From Pseudomonas sp. R5(2019) (GTDB taxonomy: Bacteria > Pseudomonadota > Gammaproteobacteria > Pseudomonadales > Pseudomonadaceae): 63,140 nucleotides of DNA. The notes under the pieces were generated by a model that was given only the letters and a program-made list of their open reading frames with translations, was not told the DNA's origin and did not search any database. The DNA lies in contig NZ_JAAAMT010000034.1 of assembly GCF_009905435.1 (NCBI RefSeq), forward strand, positions 1 through 63,140, in the 5' to 3' direction. This document shows positions 9,471 through 17,547 of the stretch, piece by piece. Each line of letters opens with the position of its first letter. Position 1 is the first letter of the stretch. A program made the translations under genes and the position numbers.

Positions 9471-9785
9471 TTACAGCCAGGCCCGCAATACAAAGAAGAA
9501 CGCCATGCTCAGCACCATGCTGAGCAAGGTGTTGCGCGTCCACAGCACCAGGCCGATGGCGACCAGCGAGCTGAGCAGGTACGGGTTGTCGACATTCAGG
9601 TTCAGCTGCTGGTCGGGCATGAACACGATCGGTCCGCAAATCGCGGTCAGCATGCCCGGAACGGCAAAACCGAGAAACTGCCGGACATTGCTGCTCAGGC
9701 GCACCGGCAGGCGCGGTTCGAGAAACACGTAACGGTTGAGAAAGACCAAAAGGCCCATGCCGAAAATCACCGCCCAGACCATCAT
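9471..9785 (-). CDS. azlD: AzlD family branched-chain amino acid exporter, small subunit
   Basis: This 104-residue protein with about four membrane segments is the small partner of AzlC. Together they form an exporter of branched-chain amino acids or analogues. The ATG at 9785 overlaps the azlC stop by four bases (ATGA), the usual coupled arrangement. The match rests on size, hydrophobic pattern, the motif VFLEPRLPVRLSSNVRQFLG, and position after azlC. Confidence 0.88.
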   Translation of the reverse strand: MMVWAVIFGMGLLVFLNRYVFLEPRLPVRLSSNVRQFLGFAVPGMLTAICGPIVFMPDQQLNLNVDNPYLLSSLVAIGLVLWTRNTLLSMVLSMAFFFVLRAWL

Positions 9786-10480
9786 GCCCGTCCCCTGTAC
9801 AGCTTGTTGCAGACAAACCCCGCGCTCATCCCCGCCAGCCCGGACAACACCAGTGCCGGCCCCCATTGCCAGTAACTGAACAACACCGAAAAGAACAGCG
9901 AGGTGGCGACGCAGACCACCGTCGGCACGTTATTCACCAGAGGCGTGATCAGGGCGATAAAGGTGGCGGCGATGGAGAAATCCAGCCCCAACCTGTCGAG
10001 CCCGGGAATGCTGCTGCCGAGCACAATGCCCACCAGGGTGAACAGGTTCCAGGCCACGTAAAAGGTCAAGCCCACGCCCAGCGCGTACCAGCGGTTGAAC
10101 TGCTGCGTGTCGTGCTGGCTGGTCAGGGCGAACAATTCATCGGTGAGCAGAAAGCCCAGACCCAGGCGCCAGCGACCCGGCAGGGTCGAAATCGCGGGGC
10201 GCATGCTCATGCCGTACAGCAGGTGTTGGGAAGTCAGCAGCAAGGTGGTCAGCAGGATCGAAAAGATCCCGGCACCGCCCTTGAGCATGCCGATGGCGAC
10301 CAATTGCGCGGCGCCGGCAAAGACGATAGTGGACAGGCCCTGGCCCTGCAGGGGCGTCAGGTTGGCTTCAATGGCCATGGAGCCGGCCAGCAGGCCCCAG
10401 GGCGCCGTTGCCAGCGACAACGGCACAATCGCAACAGCACCGCGCAGAAAAGCGCTGCGCGGCAAGTGATGGTCAGACAT
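9782..10480 (-). CDS. azlC: AzlC family branched-chain amino acid exporter, large subunit
   Basis: This inner-membrane protein of about 232 residues has the AzlC start pattern: a hydrophobic helix, then APWGLLAGSMAIEANLTPLQGQGLS and FAGAAQLVAIGMLKGGAG. It pairs with AzlD to export branched-chain amino acids. The ATG at 10480 is preferred to the in-frame TTG at 10489. No regulator gene is attached, although azlCD are often next to a Lrp or AraC gene. The upstream gap is filled by REP sequence. Confidence 0.9.
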   Translation of the reverse strand: MSDHHLPRSAFLRGAVAIVPLSLATAPWGLLAGSMAIEANLTPLQGQGLSTIVFAGAAQLVAIGMLKGGAGIFSILLTTLLLTSQHLLYGMSMRPAISTLPGRWRLGLGFLLTDELFALTSQHDTQQFNRWYALGVGLTFYVAWNLFTLVGIVLGSSIPGLDRLGLDFSIAATFIALITPLVNNVPTVVCVATSLFFSVLFSYWQWGPALVLSGLAGMSAGFVCNKLYRGRA

Positions 10481-10682
10481 AACACTCAACTACGGCAGAT
10501 AAAGAGCCTTACTTTGCCATCCGTTGCGGGGGATGGCTTGAACGATCTTGCGCACTTTCGGGCCTCTCGCGGGCAAGCCTTGCTCCCACAGCGTCCGCTC
10601 AATATCAGTGGCGAGGCCGACTGCCACAAAAGCTGAGGCGATCATCTGTGGGAGATTCTATGGTTGACTGCAATTTTTTTGA

Positions 10683-11039
10683 TGTAGGAGCCGAGCTTGC
10701 TCGCGATAAGGACGCCGCGATTTTACAGGTATTGCGCGTCATCGTTCATCGCGGCGGTGCGGCGATCCGACAAGCCCCAATGCCGGTCAGTTAAGGCATT
10801 GAGCGACACAACCCCTGTGGGAGCGGATTTATCCGCGAATGAATACACCGCGGTTTTTCAGGCATTGCGCGTCATCGTTCATTCGCGGATAAATCCGCTC
10901 CCACAGAATCTATGCCTTAACTGACTGGCATTGGGGCAAGCCCGGCTCCATCGCGGGCAAGCCTTGCTCCCACAAAATCAAAAGCACCGCAGTTTCGACA
11001 ATTATGTAGATCGGTGTGGAGCAAAGCTTGCTCGCGATG
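10683..11039. repeat. Cluster of REP elements filling a long gap
   Basis: The 650-bp gap between azlC and the RraA-like gene holds no gene that I can support. It is mostly REP sequence: GTAGGAGCCGAGCTTGCTCGCGA at 10684, a long hairpin whose 29-base arms (10815-10843 and 10878-10906) are exact complements with core GTGGGAGCGGATTTATCCGC, and further GGGCAAGC/GGAGCAAAGCTTGCTCGCGA copies near 10930-11035. At least two REP types are mixed. Confidence 0.88.
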
Positions 11040-11132
11040 GCACCCACTCTGGCACGGGATTTTCCGGTACCGGGCGTGCTGGTGTAATGGGTCTGGCCTG
11101 AAAACATCGCCTGGTGCGCGGCGTCGAGCTCC

Positions 11133-11798
11133 TCAGTTGGCAAGGCCGGCTTTGTCCAGCACCCTGTCCAGCCATGACTGATCCACGGCCCCGGTGGCGA
11201 TCTCGGCTTTTACCTGTTCCTCATGGGCCTCGTGTTCGCGGGCCTTGGCCAGCACCTGCGCGGCGTCAGCCTGGGAGAAAGCGACAAAGCCGTCTTCGTC
11301 GCCGACGATGATGTCGCCGGGGCTCACGATCATGCCGCCGATGGACACCGGCACGTTGATTTCACCCGGGCCGCTTTTGTACGGGCCGCAATGCACCACG
11401 CTGCGGGCGTAGCACGGGGTGTGTTCAAAGCTGGCCACATCACGGATGGCGCCGTCGACGATAAAGCCTGCGCAACCGCGCTGCTCGGCGTACAGCTTGA
11501 TCAGCTCGCCGATGACCGCGTTGGTGTTGTCGCCCTGGGCATCGATCACCAGCACATGGCCGGGCTCGAGCAAGGTCAGCGCCTTGTAGATGTAAAGGTT
11601 ATCGCCTGGACGGGTCTTGACCGTCAGGGCCGTGCCGACCAGCTTGCCGGTGCGGTTATAGCGCGTCAGGCCACGGGCACCGATATGGCGTCCCAGGTTA
11701 TCGCTGATGTGCGGGGTAACGACGCTGCGAAAGGCATCGATGAGCGCTGCCGATGCCAGCGGTGGGGAAGTGAGAATGCGCGAACCAGGGAAAGACAT
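11133..11798 (-). CDS. RraA-like 4-hydroxy-4-methyl-2-oxoglutarate (HMG/CHA) aldolase-type protein
   Basis: This 221-residue protein is of the RraA/HMG-CHA aldolase family (trimeric, divalent-metal dependent). Key segments are ISDNLGRH near residue 35, RPGDNLYIYKAL, VIDAQGDNTNAVIGEL (substrate loop) and GFIVDGAIRDV, where the R-D pair is the metal/substrate site. Family enzymes cleave 4-hydroxy-4-methyl-2-oxoglutarate, or decarboxylate oxaloacetate. The RNase-inhibitor RraA itself is shorter (about 160). GGAGGTCATC before the ATG fixes the start. It lies at the edge of the aconitase X/oxaloacetate decarboxylase cluster, which suggests a catabolic job. Confidence 0.83.
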   Translation of the reverse strand: MSFPGSRILTSPPLASAALIDAFRSVVTPHISDNLGRHIGARGLTRYNRTGKLVGTALTVKTRPGDNLYIYKALTLLEPGHVLVIDAQGDNTNAVIGELIKLYAEQRGCAGFIVDGAIRDVASFEHTPCYARSVVHCGPYKSGPGEINVPVSIGGMIVSPGDIIVGDEDGFVAFSQADAAQVLAKAREHEAHEEQVKAEIATGAVDQSWLDRVLDKAGLAN

Positions 11799-11913
11799 GA
11801 TGACCTCCATGAACGATTGAAACCCGTGTGGGCATGGATCGATCTTATGAAAGGCCAGCCAATACTTTTAGCGATATTTTTTAATCTCAAAACATCACTT
11901 TTAGTAAACATTT

Positions 11914-12001
11914 GTAGGAGCCAGGCTTGCCTGCGATAAGGGCGTCGCGGTTTTACAGGTATTGCGCGTCATCGTTCATCGCGAGCAAGCTCGGCTCCTA
12001 C
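11914..12001. repeat. REP hairpin whose right arm contains the LysR stop codon
   Basis: The left arm is GTAGGAGCCAGGCTTGCCTGCGA and the right arm is TCGCGAGCAAGCTCGGCTCCTAC, separated by a spacer containing GGTTTTACAGGTATTGCGCG. The same spacer occurs in the REP pairs near 10720 and 24380. The stop codon of the LysR gene (11998-12000) is part of the right arm. Confidence 0.85.
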
Positions 12002-12912
12002 GGGTTGCTGGTGTCCTGCAAGAGCAGCCGGCTGAAATCACAGCACTGGTGCGCCAGCCTTGCCACTTCCACGCTCAGGCCTTGCAAGCGATCGGCGCGG
12101 TGCACGGCGGCATAGCGGATCTGCGGCAAGCGCGGGCGGGTTTCGATGACCCGCAAGCGACCCTGGTCAACCAGCGGCGCCAGGCATTGGCGCGGCAGGT
12201 AGCTGATGCCCACCCCCGAGAGTGTCAGGCCGACCTGGGCGACCAGATAGTGGCTGATCAGCGTGCGGTTGAAGCGCACGTCATGTTGGGCGAACCAGCG
12301 GTCGTAGATCAGTCCGGTGCCCGAGCTTGAGCCCTGGGTCAGCACGGTGTAGGACGCCAGCGCCTGCACGTCCATGGGCCCGGTGTCCTGGTACAGGCCG
12401 GGCGCGCACATCCAGGCGTTTTCCACGGATTTGAGCGGGGTGGCGACAAAGCGTGCGTCGTCGAATACATCGGGCACGATAATCAGGTCGAGCTGATCGT
12501 TCTCAAGCTTTTTGAACAGCTCCGAACTGAGCTCCACCGAAGGCTCCAGCACCACTCTGGGGTAAGCCTGGCGGATGCTTTCAACCAGTGCGGGCAGCCA
12601 GGTCAGGGCGGTCAGTTCCGTCACGCCCAGGCGAAAGCGCCGCACCAGCACCTCCTTGGAGCTGATGCGCTCGAGCAGGTAATCGCGCTGGCGCAGCATT
12701 TCCGAGGCGTATTCAAACAACTCGGTGCCTTTTTCCGTCAGCCGGGCGCTGCGCTTTGAACGATCGAAAATCGGTACATCGAACGCGTCCTCAAGCTCCT
12801 GAACGCGTTTGGAAATCGCCGACTGGGACATGTTCAACTTCAGCGATGCCGACTCGAAGCTGCCCAATTCCACGATCCAGTAAATGGCTTCCAACTGTTT
12901 GAAGGTAATCAT
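11998..12912 (-). CDS. LysR family transcriptional regulator
   Basis: This 304-residue LysR protein has its N-terminal winged HTH at residues 1-60 (MITFKQLEAIYWIVELGSFE, SQSAISKRVQELE), then a substrate-binding-like effector domain (about 90-300). The ATG overlaps the aconitase X stop by four bases (ATGA), so the two are translationally coupled. The frame is open for another 120 codons upstream, but that stretch is antisense-like noise inside acnX. It probably controls the acnX/oxaloacetate decarboxylase genes through the palindrome at 14796-14818. The last codons run into a REP repeat, so the natural C terminus may have been changed. Confidence 0.88.
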   Translation of the reverse strand: MITFKQLEAIYWIVELGSFESASLKLNMSQSAISKRVQELEDAFDVPIFDRSKRSARLTEKGTELFEYASEMLRQRDYLLERISSKEVLVRRFRLGVTELTALTWLPALVESIRQAYPRVVLEPSVELSSELFKKLENDQLDLIIVPDVFDDARFVATPLKSVENAWMCAPGLYQDTGPMDVQALASYTVLTQGSSSGTGLIYDRWFAQHDVRFNRTLISHYLVAQVGLTLSGVGISYLPRQCLAPLVDQGRLRVIETRPRLPQIRYAAVHRADRLQGLSVEVARLAHQCCDFSRLLLQDTSNP

Positions 12913-14693
12913 GACACCGCCTCTGGCGCAGTCATCAGCCACGCCGGCAAGCCGCCCGCCCACTGCCCGCTGCAAGCCGCTTGCACGCAGTTCTGCAGAC
13001 TGCCGAAATGCACCTTGCGCCCCACCAGCCCCGGGGCGTAATGGGCATACTTGCCGGAGTTGGTCATCAGCGTGGAGGTGCCAGGGGGGACAATCGGCTC
13101 GCCGAGCATGCACCAACAGGTATCCGTCACCAGCTGCGCGCCGAAGGCCTCCAATACCGCGACGTACCCGGCCGCACGGGCGCGCTCGTGAACATCGCGC
13201 CCCAGGGTGATCACCAGCGCGGTGCCCGGATGTTTGCGGCGCCCCGCGCACAGCTGCGCCAGCCGCGCGCATTCCGTCAGCGAGAAATGCGGGTTACCGA
13301 GCGACACCAGCTGCACCGCCACTTCCGTGGAGCTGTCCAGTTCTGCCCATGACCGGGCCAGCGCGTCACGGCTGACCTCAATGAGGCGACGCGGCGCAAG
13401 ACCGCCGAGTGCCTGTTCGACGCTGCTCGCCTCAGGCGTCACGCCGACAATATGAAACATGGGTGCCGCCGAGGTGGTTGCAAACGCGGCGCCAAACGCC
13501 TTCAAGTCGTCCAGGCTCGGCTGCGCCTGTTCCAGGCCGCAGAGCACCGGAATTTCGGTCGACGCCAGCAGCCCCACGTGATAGCCGAGCAAGGGGTAGA
13601 AGGCGTCATCGGCCCCGGCCGGCTTGCACACATCGATGCGCACCGTGGCCTTGCGGCCGTCGTCCCGGTGGCTGCCGACCAGCGGCGCGCGACCTGTGAG
13701 GGCGATGCAGATATCGAGGTAATCCGGGTATTTGAGCGTGCGCGCTCCCAGCACGCTGTTGGCATAGACCACCGCGTTGGACTCGGCCCAGACGATCTGT
13801 TCGCCAAGGCCCGGTGCCGTCTCCAGCAGATACGGCGCGCAGGTGAAGCTGACCCGTGCACCCATGTCCAGATAAGCGTCGCCCAGGGCACTGGCAGGTT
13901 CCCCCAGGGCGGCATCGACCCCGAGTTCGCGCCATCTGCGCTTATCGACCGAAATGGCATTCAAGGTGGTCGGCACCCGCACCTGTGCCCCCCACTCCAC
14001 CAATTTGCGGGCAAACCGCAAGCTGGCGTGGCCGGTGTAAATGCAGCCGTCGATATGCGCCTGGGTGACGTCCACCAGCTCGCGCGCGCCCTGCAATGCG
14101 GCGATTCGCATCAGCAGTTGCATGGCGACCTGAGTGGCCTTGCCGTGCCGGCCGTCGAGCATTTCGCGGTCGAGTGCATTGAGATGAAGCGATGTCTTCG
14201 GCGCGGCGCTGTCCACCCCATCAGACGGCGCCCATGTCACGGCAGGCAGCTGTTCGAACACGGTCACCTGCCCGCTCTCCAACCGCGCCGCTGCGCCGTC
14301 CTGCAAGCGCGCGAACCCGTCGGCCCCCAGGCACACCACCGGCAACGAATGGCCGAACATCACCTCGGCCACCACCACGCCCAAGGTCAGGATCTCGTCG
14401 GGCTCAGCCAGCAGCAACCCGGCCGGCGCATGCCCGTTAAGGATCAGTTCCAGCATCACGCTGCTGCCCGTGCACGAGCCGCGCCCACTCGGGATGGCGA
14501 GGACCTTGCCGGCCAGGCAAACGCCACTGAGCGGGTGATGCCGGTCGATCACCTCACCCGTCGACGGCTCCACCCCACCCCAGAAACTCAGGCCGACTTC
14601 GGCGTACACCAGCTCTCCCTGCGCACGGCCTTGCACCAGGCTGCGCCCGCTGAGGACGTAGGTCTGCGCGGTTGAACCTGTCTCTTCTGTCAT
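12909..14693 (-). CDS. Aconitase X (fused swivel and catalytic domains), probable dehydratase
   Basis: This fused aconitase X protein (about 594 residues) has an N-terminal swivel domain (about 1-130, DUF126 type), with the hallmark PSGRGSCTGSSVMLEL carrying the catalytic Ser, followed by the DUF521 catalytic domain. Candidate Fe-S cysteines include those in GCIYTGHA and in DTCWCML near the C terminus. Characterised fused bacterial members dehydrate cis-3-hydroxy-L-proline to pyrroline-2-carboxylate, while archaeal two-subunit forms act on mevalonate 5-phosphate. The LDH2-family gene nearby fits pyrroline-2-carboxylate reduction. The start at 14693 has AAGAGAG upstream, and another ATG is at 14723. 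Confidence 0.85.
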   Translation of the reverse strand: MTEETGSTAQTYVLSGRSLVQGRAQGELVYAEVGLSFWGGVEPSTGEVIDRHHPLSGVCLAGKVLAIPSGRGSCTGSSVMLELILNGHAPAGLLLAEPDEILTLGVVVAEVMFGHSLPVVCLGADGFARLQDGAAARLESGQVTVFEQLPAVTWAPSDGVDSAAPKTSLHLNALDREMLDGRHGKATQVAMQLLMRIAALQGARELVDVTQAHIDGCIYTGHASLRFARKLVEWGAQVRVPTTLNAISVDKRRWRELGVDAALGEPASALGDAYLDMGARVSFTCAPYLLETAPGLGEQIVWAESNAVVYANSVLGARTLKYPDYLDICIALTGRAPLVGSHRDDGRKATVRIDVCKPAGADDAFYPLLGYHVGLLASTEIPVLCGLEQAQPSLDDLKAFGAAFATTSAAPMFHIVGVTPEASSVEQALGGLAPRRLIEVSRDALARSWAELDSSTEVAVQLVSLGNPHFSLTECARLAQLCAGRRKHPGTALVITLGRDVHERARAAGYVAVLEAFGAQLVTDTCWCMLGEPIVPPGTSTLMTNSGKYAHYAPGLVGRKVHFGSLQNCVQAACSGQWAGGLPAWLMTAPEAVS

Positions 14694-14795
14694 GTTCTGC
14701 TCTCTTGGACCCATCGGCTTCATCGACCATTCATTTGGCGGTGATAGCCTTTTTGCCGTATCGTTTCAGCACCCAAATGAACTATTAGATTCGTC

Positions 14796-14818
14796 GATTC
14801 GACCGAGCATGTCGAATC
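14796..14818. promoter_or_regulatory. Candidate LysR operator between acnX and oxaloacetate decarboxylase
   Basis: GATTCGAC-N7-GTCGAATC is a perfect inverted repeat with 8-base arms in the divergent gap, ending 21 bp before the oxaloacetate decarboxylase ATG. Its size and spacing fit a LysR-type recognition site. The LysR encoded with acnX is the natural candidate. Binding is inferred. Confidence 0.6.
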
Positions 14819-14839
14819 AACACTGCTACCGGAGTCACT

Positions 14840-15709
14840 ATGCCCAGGGCCTCTCACACAGATTTGCGCCGCAATTTCCGCTCGTTGCTTGCCTCGAACA
14901 CCTGCTATCACACCGCCTCCGTCTTCGACCCGATGTCGGCCCGCATCGCCGCTGACCTTGGCTTTGAAGTCGGCATCCTGGGCGGCTCGGTCGCCTCGCT
15001 GCAGGTCTTGGCCGCACCAGACTTCGCCCTGATCACCCTGAGTGAATTCGCCGAGCAGGCCACCCGCATCGGTCGGGTGGCACAACTGCCGTTCATCGCC
15101 GATGCCGACCACGGCTACGGCAACGCACTCAATGTGATGCGCACGGTGATTGAACTGGAGCGTGCAGGCGTCGCGGCGCTGACCATCGAAGATACCCTGC
15201 TGCCGGCCCAATTCGGTCGCAAGTCCACCGACCTGATCAGCGTTGCCGAAGGCGTCGGCAAGATCCGCGCAGCGCTGGAAGCCCGCGTCGACCCGGAACT
15301 GGCCATCATCGCCCGCACCAACGCCGCCCTGGTGCCGGTGCGGGAAGTCATCAACCGCACCCAGCAGTACCAGCAGGCTGGCGCGGACGGCATTTGCATC
15401 GTCGGCGTACGTGACTTCGAACAGCTGGAACAGATTGCCGAAGGCCTGAGCGTACCCTTGATGCTGGTCACCTATGCCAACCCGCTGTTGCGCGACGACG
15501 AGCGAATGGCCGAGCTGGGTGTACGCATTGTCGTGGACGGCCATGGCGCCTACTTCGCCGCGATCAAGGCCACCTATGATTGCCTGCGCGAACAGCGTCA
15601 GATTGTCAGCAACACCTCGGACCTGAATGCCACCGAACTGACTCACACCTACACCCGGCCCGAGGATTACATCGTCTGGGCCGAGGAGTTCATGAACGTC
15701 AAGGAGTAA
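14840..15709 (+). CDS. Oxaloacetate decarboxylase, PEP mutase/isocitrate lyase superfamily (PA4872 type)
   Basis: This 289-residue soluble enzyme is very close to P. aeruginosa PA4872, a Mg-dependent oxaloacetate decarboxylase (oxaloacetate to pyruvate and CO2). I recognise long matching segments around CYHTASVFDPMSARIAADLGF, GILGGSVASLQVLAAPDF and IADADHGYGNALNVMRT (metal-binding Asp pair). The gating loop carries EDTLLPAQFG instead of the KKCGH of lyases, which separates it from methylisocitrate lyase. GGAG precedes the ATG. It is divergent from acnX. Confidence 0.9.
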   Translation: MPRASHTDLRRNFRSLLASNTCYHTASVFDPMSARIAADLGFEVGILGGSVASLQVLAAPDFALITLSEFAEQATRIGRVAQLPFIADADHGYGNALNVMRTVIELERAGVAALTIEDTLLPAQFGRKSTDLISVAEGVGKIRAALEARVDPELAIIARTNAALVPVREVINRTQQYQQAGADGICIVGVRDFEQLEQIAEGLSVPLMLVTYANPLLRDDERMAELGVRIVVDGHGAYFAAIKATYDCLREQRQIVSNTSDLNATELTHTYTRPEDYIVWAEEFMNVKE

Positions 15710-15730
15710 AATCCACCAGCGCCTGAGGCT

Positions 15731-16084
15731 TCAAGCCTGCACGATCATCTCGAAGCCACCGAAGATCAACCGCTGCCCGTCAAACGGCATCGGATTGACC
15801 TCCGGCTGCAAGCGCGGGTCGGCCATCACCTTGGCCATGCCCTCGTCGCGTACCTGGCGCGACGGCCAGATGATCCAGGAGAACACCACTGTTTCGTCCT
15901 CCTTGCATTTGACCGCCATCGGGAACGACGTCACCTTGCCTTCGGGCACGTCATCGCCCCAGCATTCGGCCACGCTCAATGCGCCATATTCCTTGAATAC
16001 GGCTGCGGCGGAATTGGCATGGCGCTTGAATTCCTCGCGTTTGGCAGTGGGTACCGCGGCAACAAAACCATCGACATAGGACAT
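15731..16084 (-). CDS. DUF1428 family protein (ABM-like fold)
   Basis: This 117-residue protein opens MSYVDGFVAAVPTAKREEF and contains the WPSRQVRD, VMADPRLQP and FDGQRLIFGGFE segments typical of DUF1428, a dimeric ferredoxin-like fold related to antibiotic monooxygenase domains. No catalytic function is established for the family. It stands alone and convergent to the oxaloacetate decarboxylase gene with 21 bp between stops. Confidence 0.88.
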   Translation of the reverse strand: MSYVDGFVAAVPTAKREEFKRHANSAAAVFKEYGALSVAECWGDDVPEGKVTSFPMAVKCKEDETVVFSWIIWPSRQVRDEGMAKVMADPRLQPEVNPMPFDGQRLIFGGFEMIVQA

Positions 16085-16244
16085 GACGTTTCTCCTGTTT
16101 GAACCGGGGATCGGCTCGACCTGCTTACCAGTCGATCCAGCATGGGCCGGATCGACAGATTGGGTGGATAGACATCAAGGTTGCCGACCAATGGCTTATG
16201 GACTCTGTAGGGAATTTTATGGTTTGGGACGCTCTCCCGCAGAT

Positions 16245-16348
16245 TGTAGGAGCAGAGCTTGTCGGGGCGCCGAACCGTCGCGATAGCTTCACCGCGGTCT
16301 ACCAGATAAACAGCGGCGCCTGCATCGCGAGCAAGCTCTGCTCCTACA
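16245..16348. repeat. REP hairpin between DUF1428 and LDH2-family genes
   Basis: The left arm TGTAGGAGCAGAGCTTG pairs with the right arm CGAGCAAGCTCTGCTCCTACA, with a spacer of about 65 bp. The GAGCAGAGCTTGCTCGCGA core is the third REP variant in the window (also near 24480 and 41560). It follows the LDH2-family gene. Confidence 0.8.
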
Positions 16349-16371
16349 TACGGGTGAACGGCTGAGCCAAA

Positions 16372-17397
16372 TTAGATTCCCGCCAACGCGCGCAGGCGCT
16401 GCATTTCTTCGCGCTCAACCATCACGCCGTCGCGCGCCGACAGCTCGCGCTCGCGGTAGCGCCGCTCGCCCGGCAGCCGCTTGAGGCCGGCCTCTTGCAT
16501 CTGCCGGACCAACTCATGGCTGCGCTGGGCAAAGCTGCCGCCGGATTTCTGCGGGTCGATGACGATGATCAACTGACCGGTCCAGGGCGTCTTCGCGCCT
16601 GGATGCTTTGACCAGTCAAACTCGAAGGAGAAATGGCCGCCGGTCAGCGCCGCGGCCAGCAATTCGACCATCATCGACAACGCCGAGCCCTTGTGCCCGC
16701 CAAACGGCAGCAGTGCCCCGCCGTCCAGAATGGTCGCCGGGTCACAGGTCGGGTTGCCGTCACGGTCGACGCCAATGCCGGGCGGCAGCTGCTCACCCTT
16801 GCGCGCGGCGATCTGCACGTCGCCGTGCGCCATGGCGCTGGTGGCCATGTCGAAGACGATCGGGTCGCTGCCCGCGCACGGCGCGGCGAAGGCGATGGGG
16901 TTGGTGCCGAACAGCGGCCTCTTCGCCCCGTGTGGCACCACGCACGTCATGCTGTTGACCACGCTCAAGGCCACCAGCCCTTCGTCGGCAAACGGCTCGA
17001 CATCCGGCCACAAGGCCGCGAAGTGGTGCGAGTTATGAATCGCCAGCACCGCGATGCCCGCCTCACGCACCTTCTGCACCAGCAACTCGCGTGCCGCCGC
17101 CAACGCCGGCTGGGCAAAGCCGCCACCGGCATCGACGCGCACAAATCCCGAGGCCACATCCTCGACCACAGGCGTTGCCTTGCCGTTCACCCAGCCGCTG
17201 GCCAGCGTCGACACGTACCCTGGAATGCGGAACACACCGTGGCTGTGAGCGCCATCGCGCTGGGCGCTGGCGCAGTTGAAGGCCAGTACGCGGGCCACCT
17301 CGGCGGAGGTGCCGTGGCGAACGAAAATCGTCTCCAGCAAGGCCTGCAAGTCAGCAAAGGCAATATGTTCAACGGCGTGATCGGGAGTTACGGACAT
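16372..17397 (-). CDS. LDH2 family malate/lactate/ureidoglycolate-type dehydrogenase
   Basis: This 341-residue NAD(P)-dependent oxidoreductase has the LDH2 fold. The conserved active His is in NSHHFAAL, and other family marks are FGTNPIAFAAP, FDMATSAMAHGD and FGGHKGSALSMMVELLA. Members reduce 2-oxo acids or cyclic imines, and one subgroup is the pyrroline-2-carboxylate/piperideine-2-carboxylate reductase that follows cis-3-hydroxyproline dehydratase. That reading fits the aconitase X gene 1.7 kb away, but malate or lactate activity is equally possible from sequence alone. GGAG six bases before the ATG at 17397 sets the start (another ATG is at 17409). Divergent from the RpiR gene. Confidence 0.87.
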   Translation of the reverse strand: MSVTPDHAVEHIAFADLQALLETIFVRHGTSAEVARVLAFNCASAQRDGAHSHGVFRIPGYVSTLASGWVNGKATPVVEDVASGFVRVDAGGGFAQPALAAARELLVQKVREAGIAVLAIHNSHHFAALWPDVEPFADEGLVALSVVNSMTCVVPHGAKRPLFGTNPIAFAAPCAGSDPIVFDMATSAMAHGDVQIAARKGEQLPPGIGVDRDGNPTCDPATILDGGALLPFGGHKGSALSMMVELLAAALTGGHFSFEFDWSKHPGAKTPWTGQLIIVIDPQKSGGSFAQRSHELVRQMQEAGLKRLPGERRYRERELSARDGVMVEREEMQRLRALAGI

Positions 17398-17465
17398 CTG
17401 GAGCTCCATTATTGATGGTTGGAGGGGCTGCAGCGGTGCTCGGACAGGTCGAAACTCTCGCCCAA

Positions 17466-17500
17466 TGACAGTTATCTGTCAATTGTTGACTTAGTGACAG
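17466..17500. promoter_or_regulatory. Candidate RpiR operator with repeated TGACAG half-sites
   Basis: TGACAG-TTAT-CTGTCA (17466-17481) is a perfect inverted repeat, and another TGACAG follows at 17495-17500. It lies midway between the divergent LDH2-family gene and the RpiR regulator, so it probably controls both. The regulator assignment is inferred from position. Confidence 0.6.
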
Positions 17501-17547
17501 AAAACATTCATTTTCTTGTCCAAGCGCAACAACCTTGAGAACGAGCT

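Noticed and set aside
10683..11039. Possible CRISPR array
   Set aside because: The repeats are palindromic REP types with irregular spacing and conserved spacers, not uniform repeats with unique spacers. No cas genes.
12913..13272. Upstream extension of the LysR frame by 120 codons
   Set aside because: The extension lies inside acnX in another frame, is Arg/Gly-rich and unlike any LysR N terminus. The ATG at 12912 begins the HTH directly.
14840..15709. Methylisocitrate lyase or phosphonopyruvate hydrolase
   Set aside because: The KKCGH lyase motif is missing and the sequence follows the oxaloacetate decarboxylase PA4872 closely.
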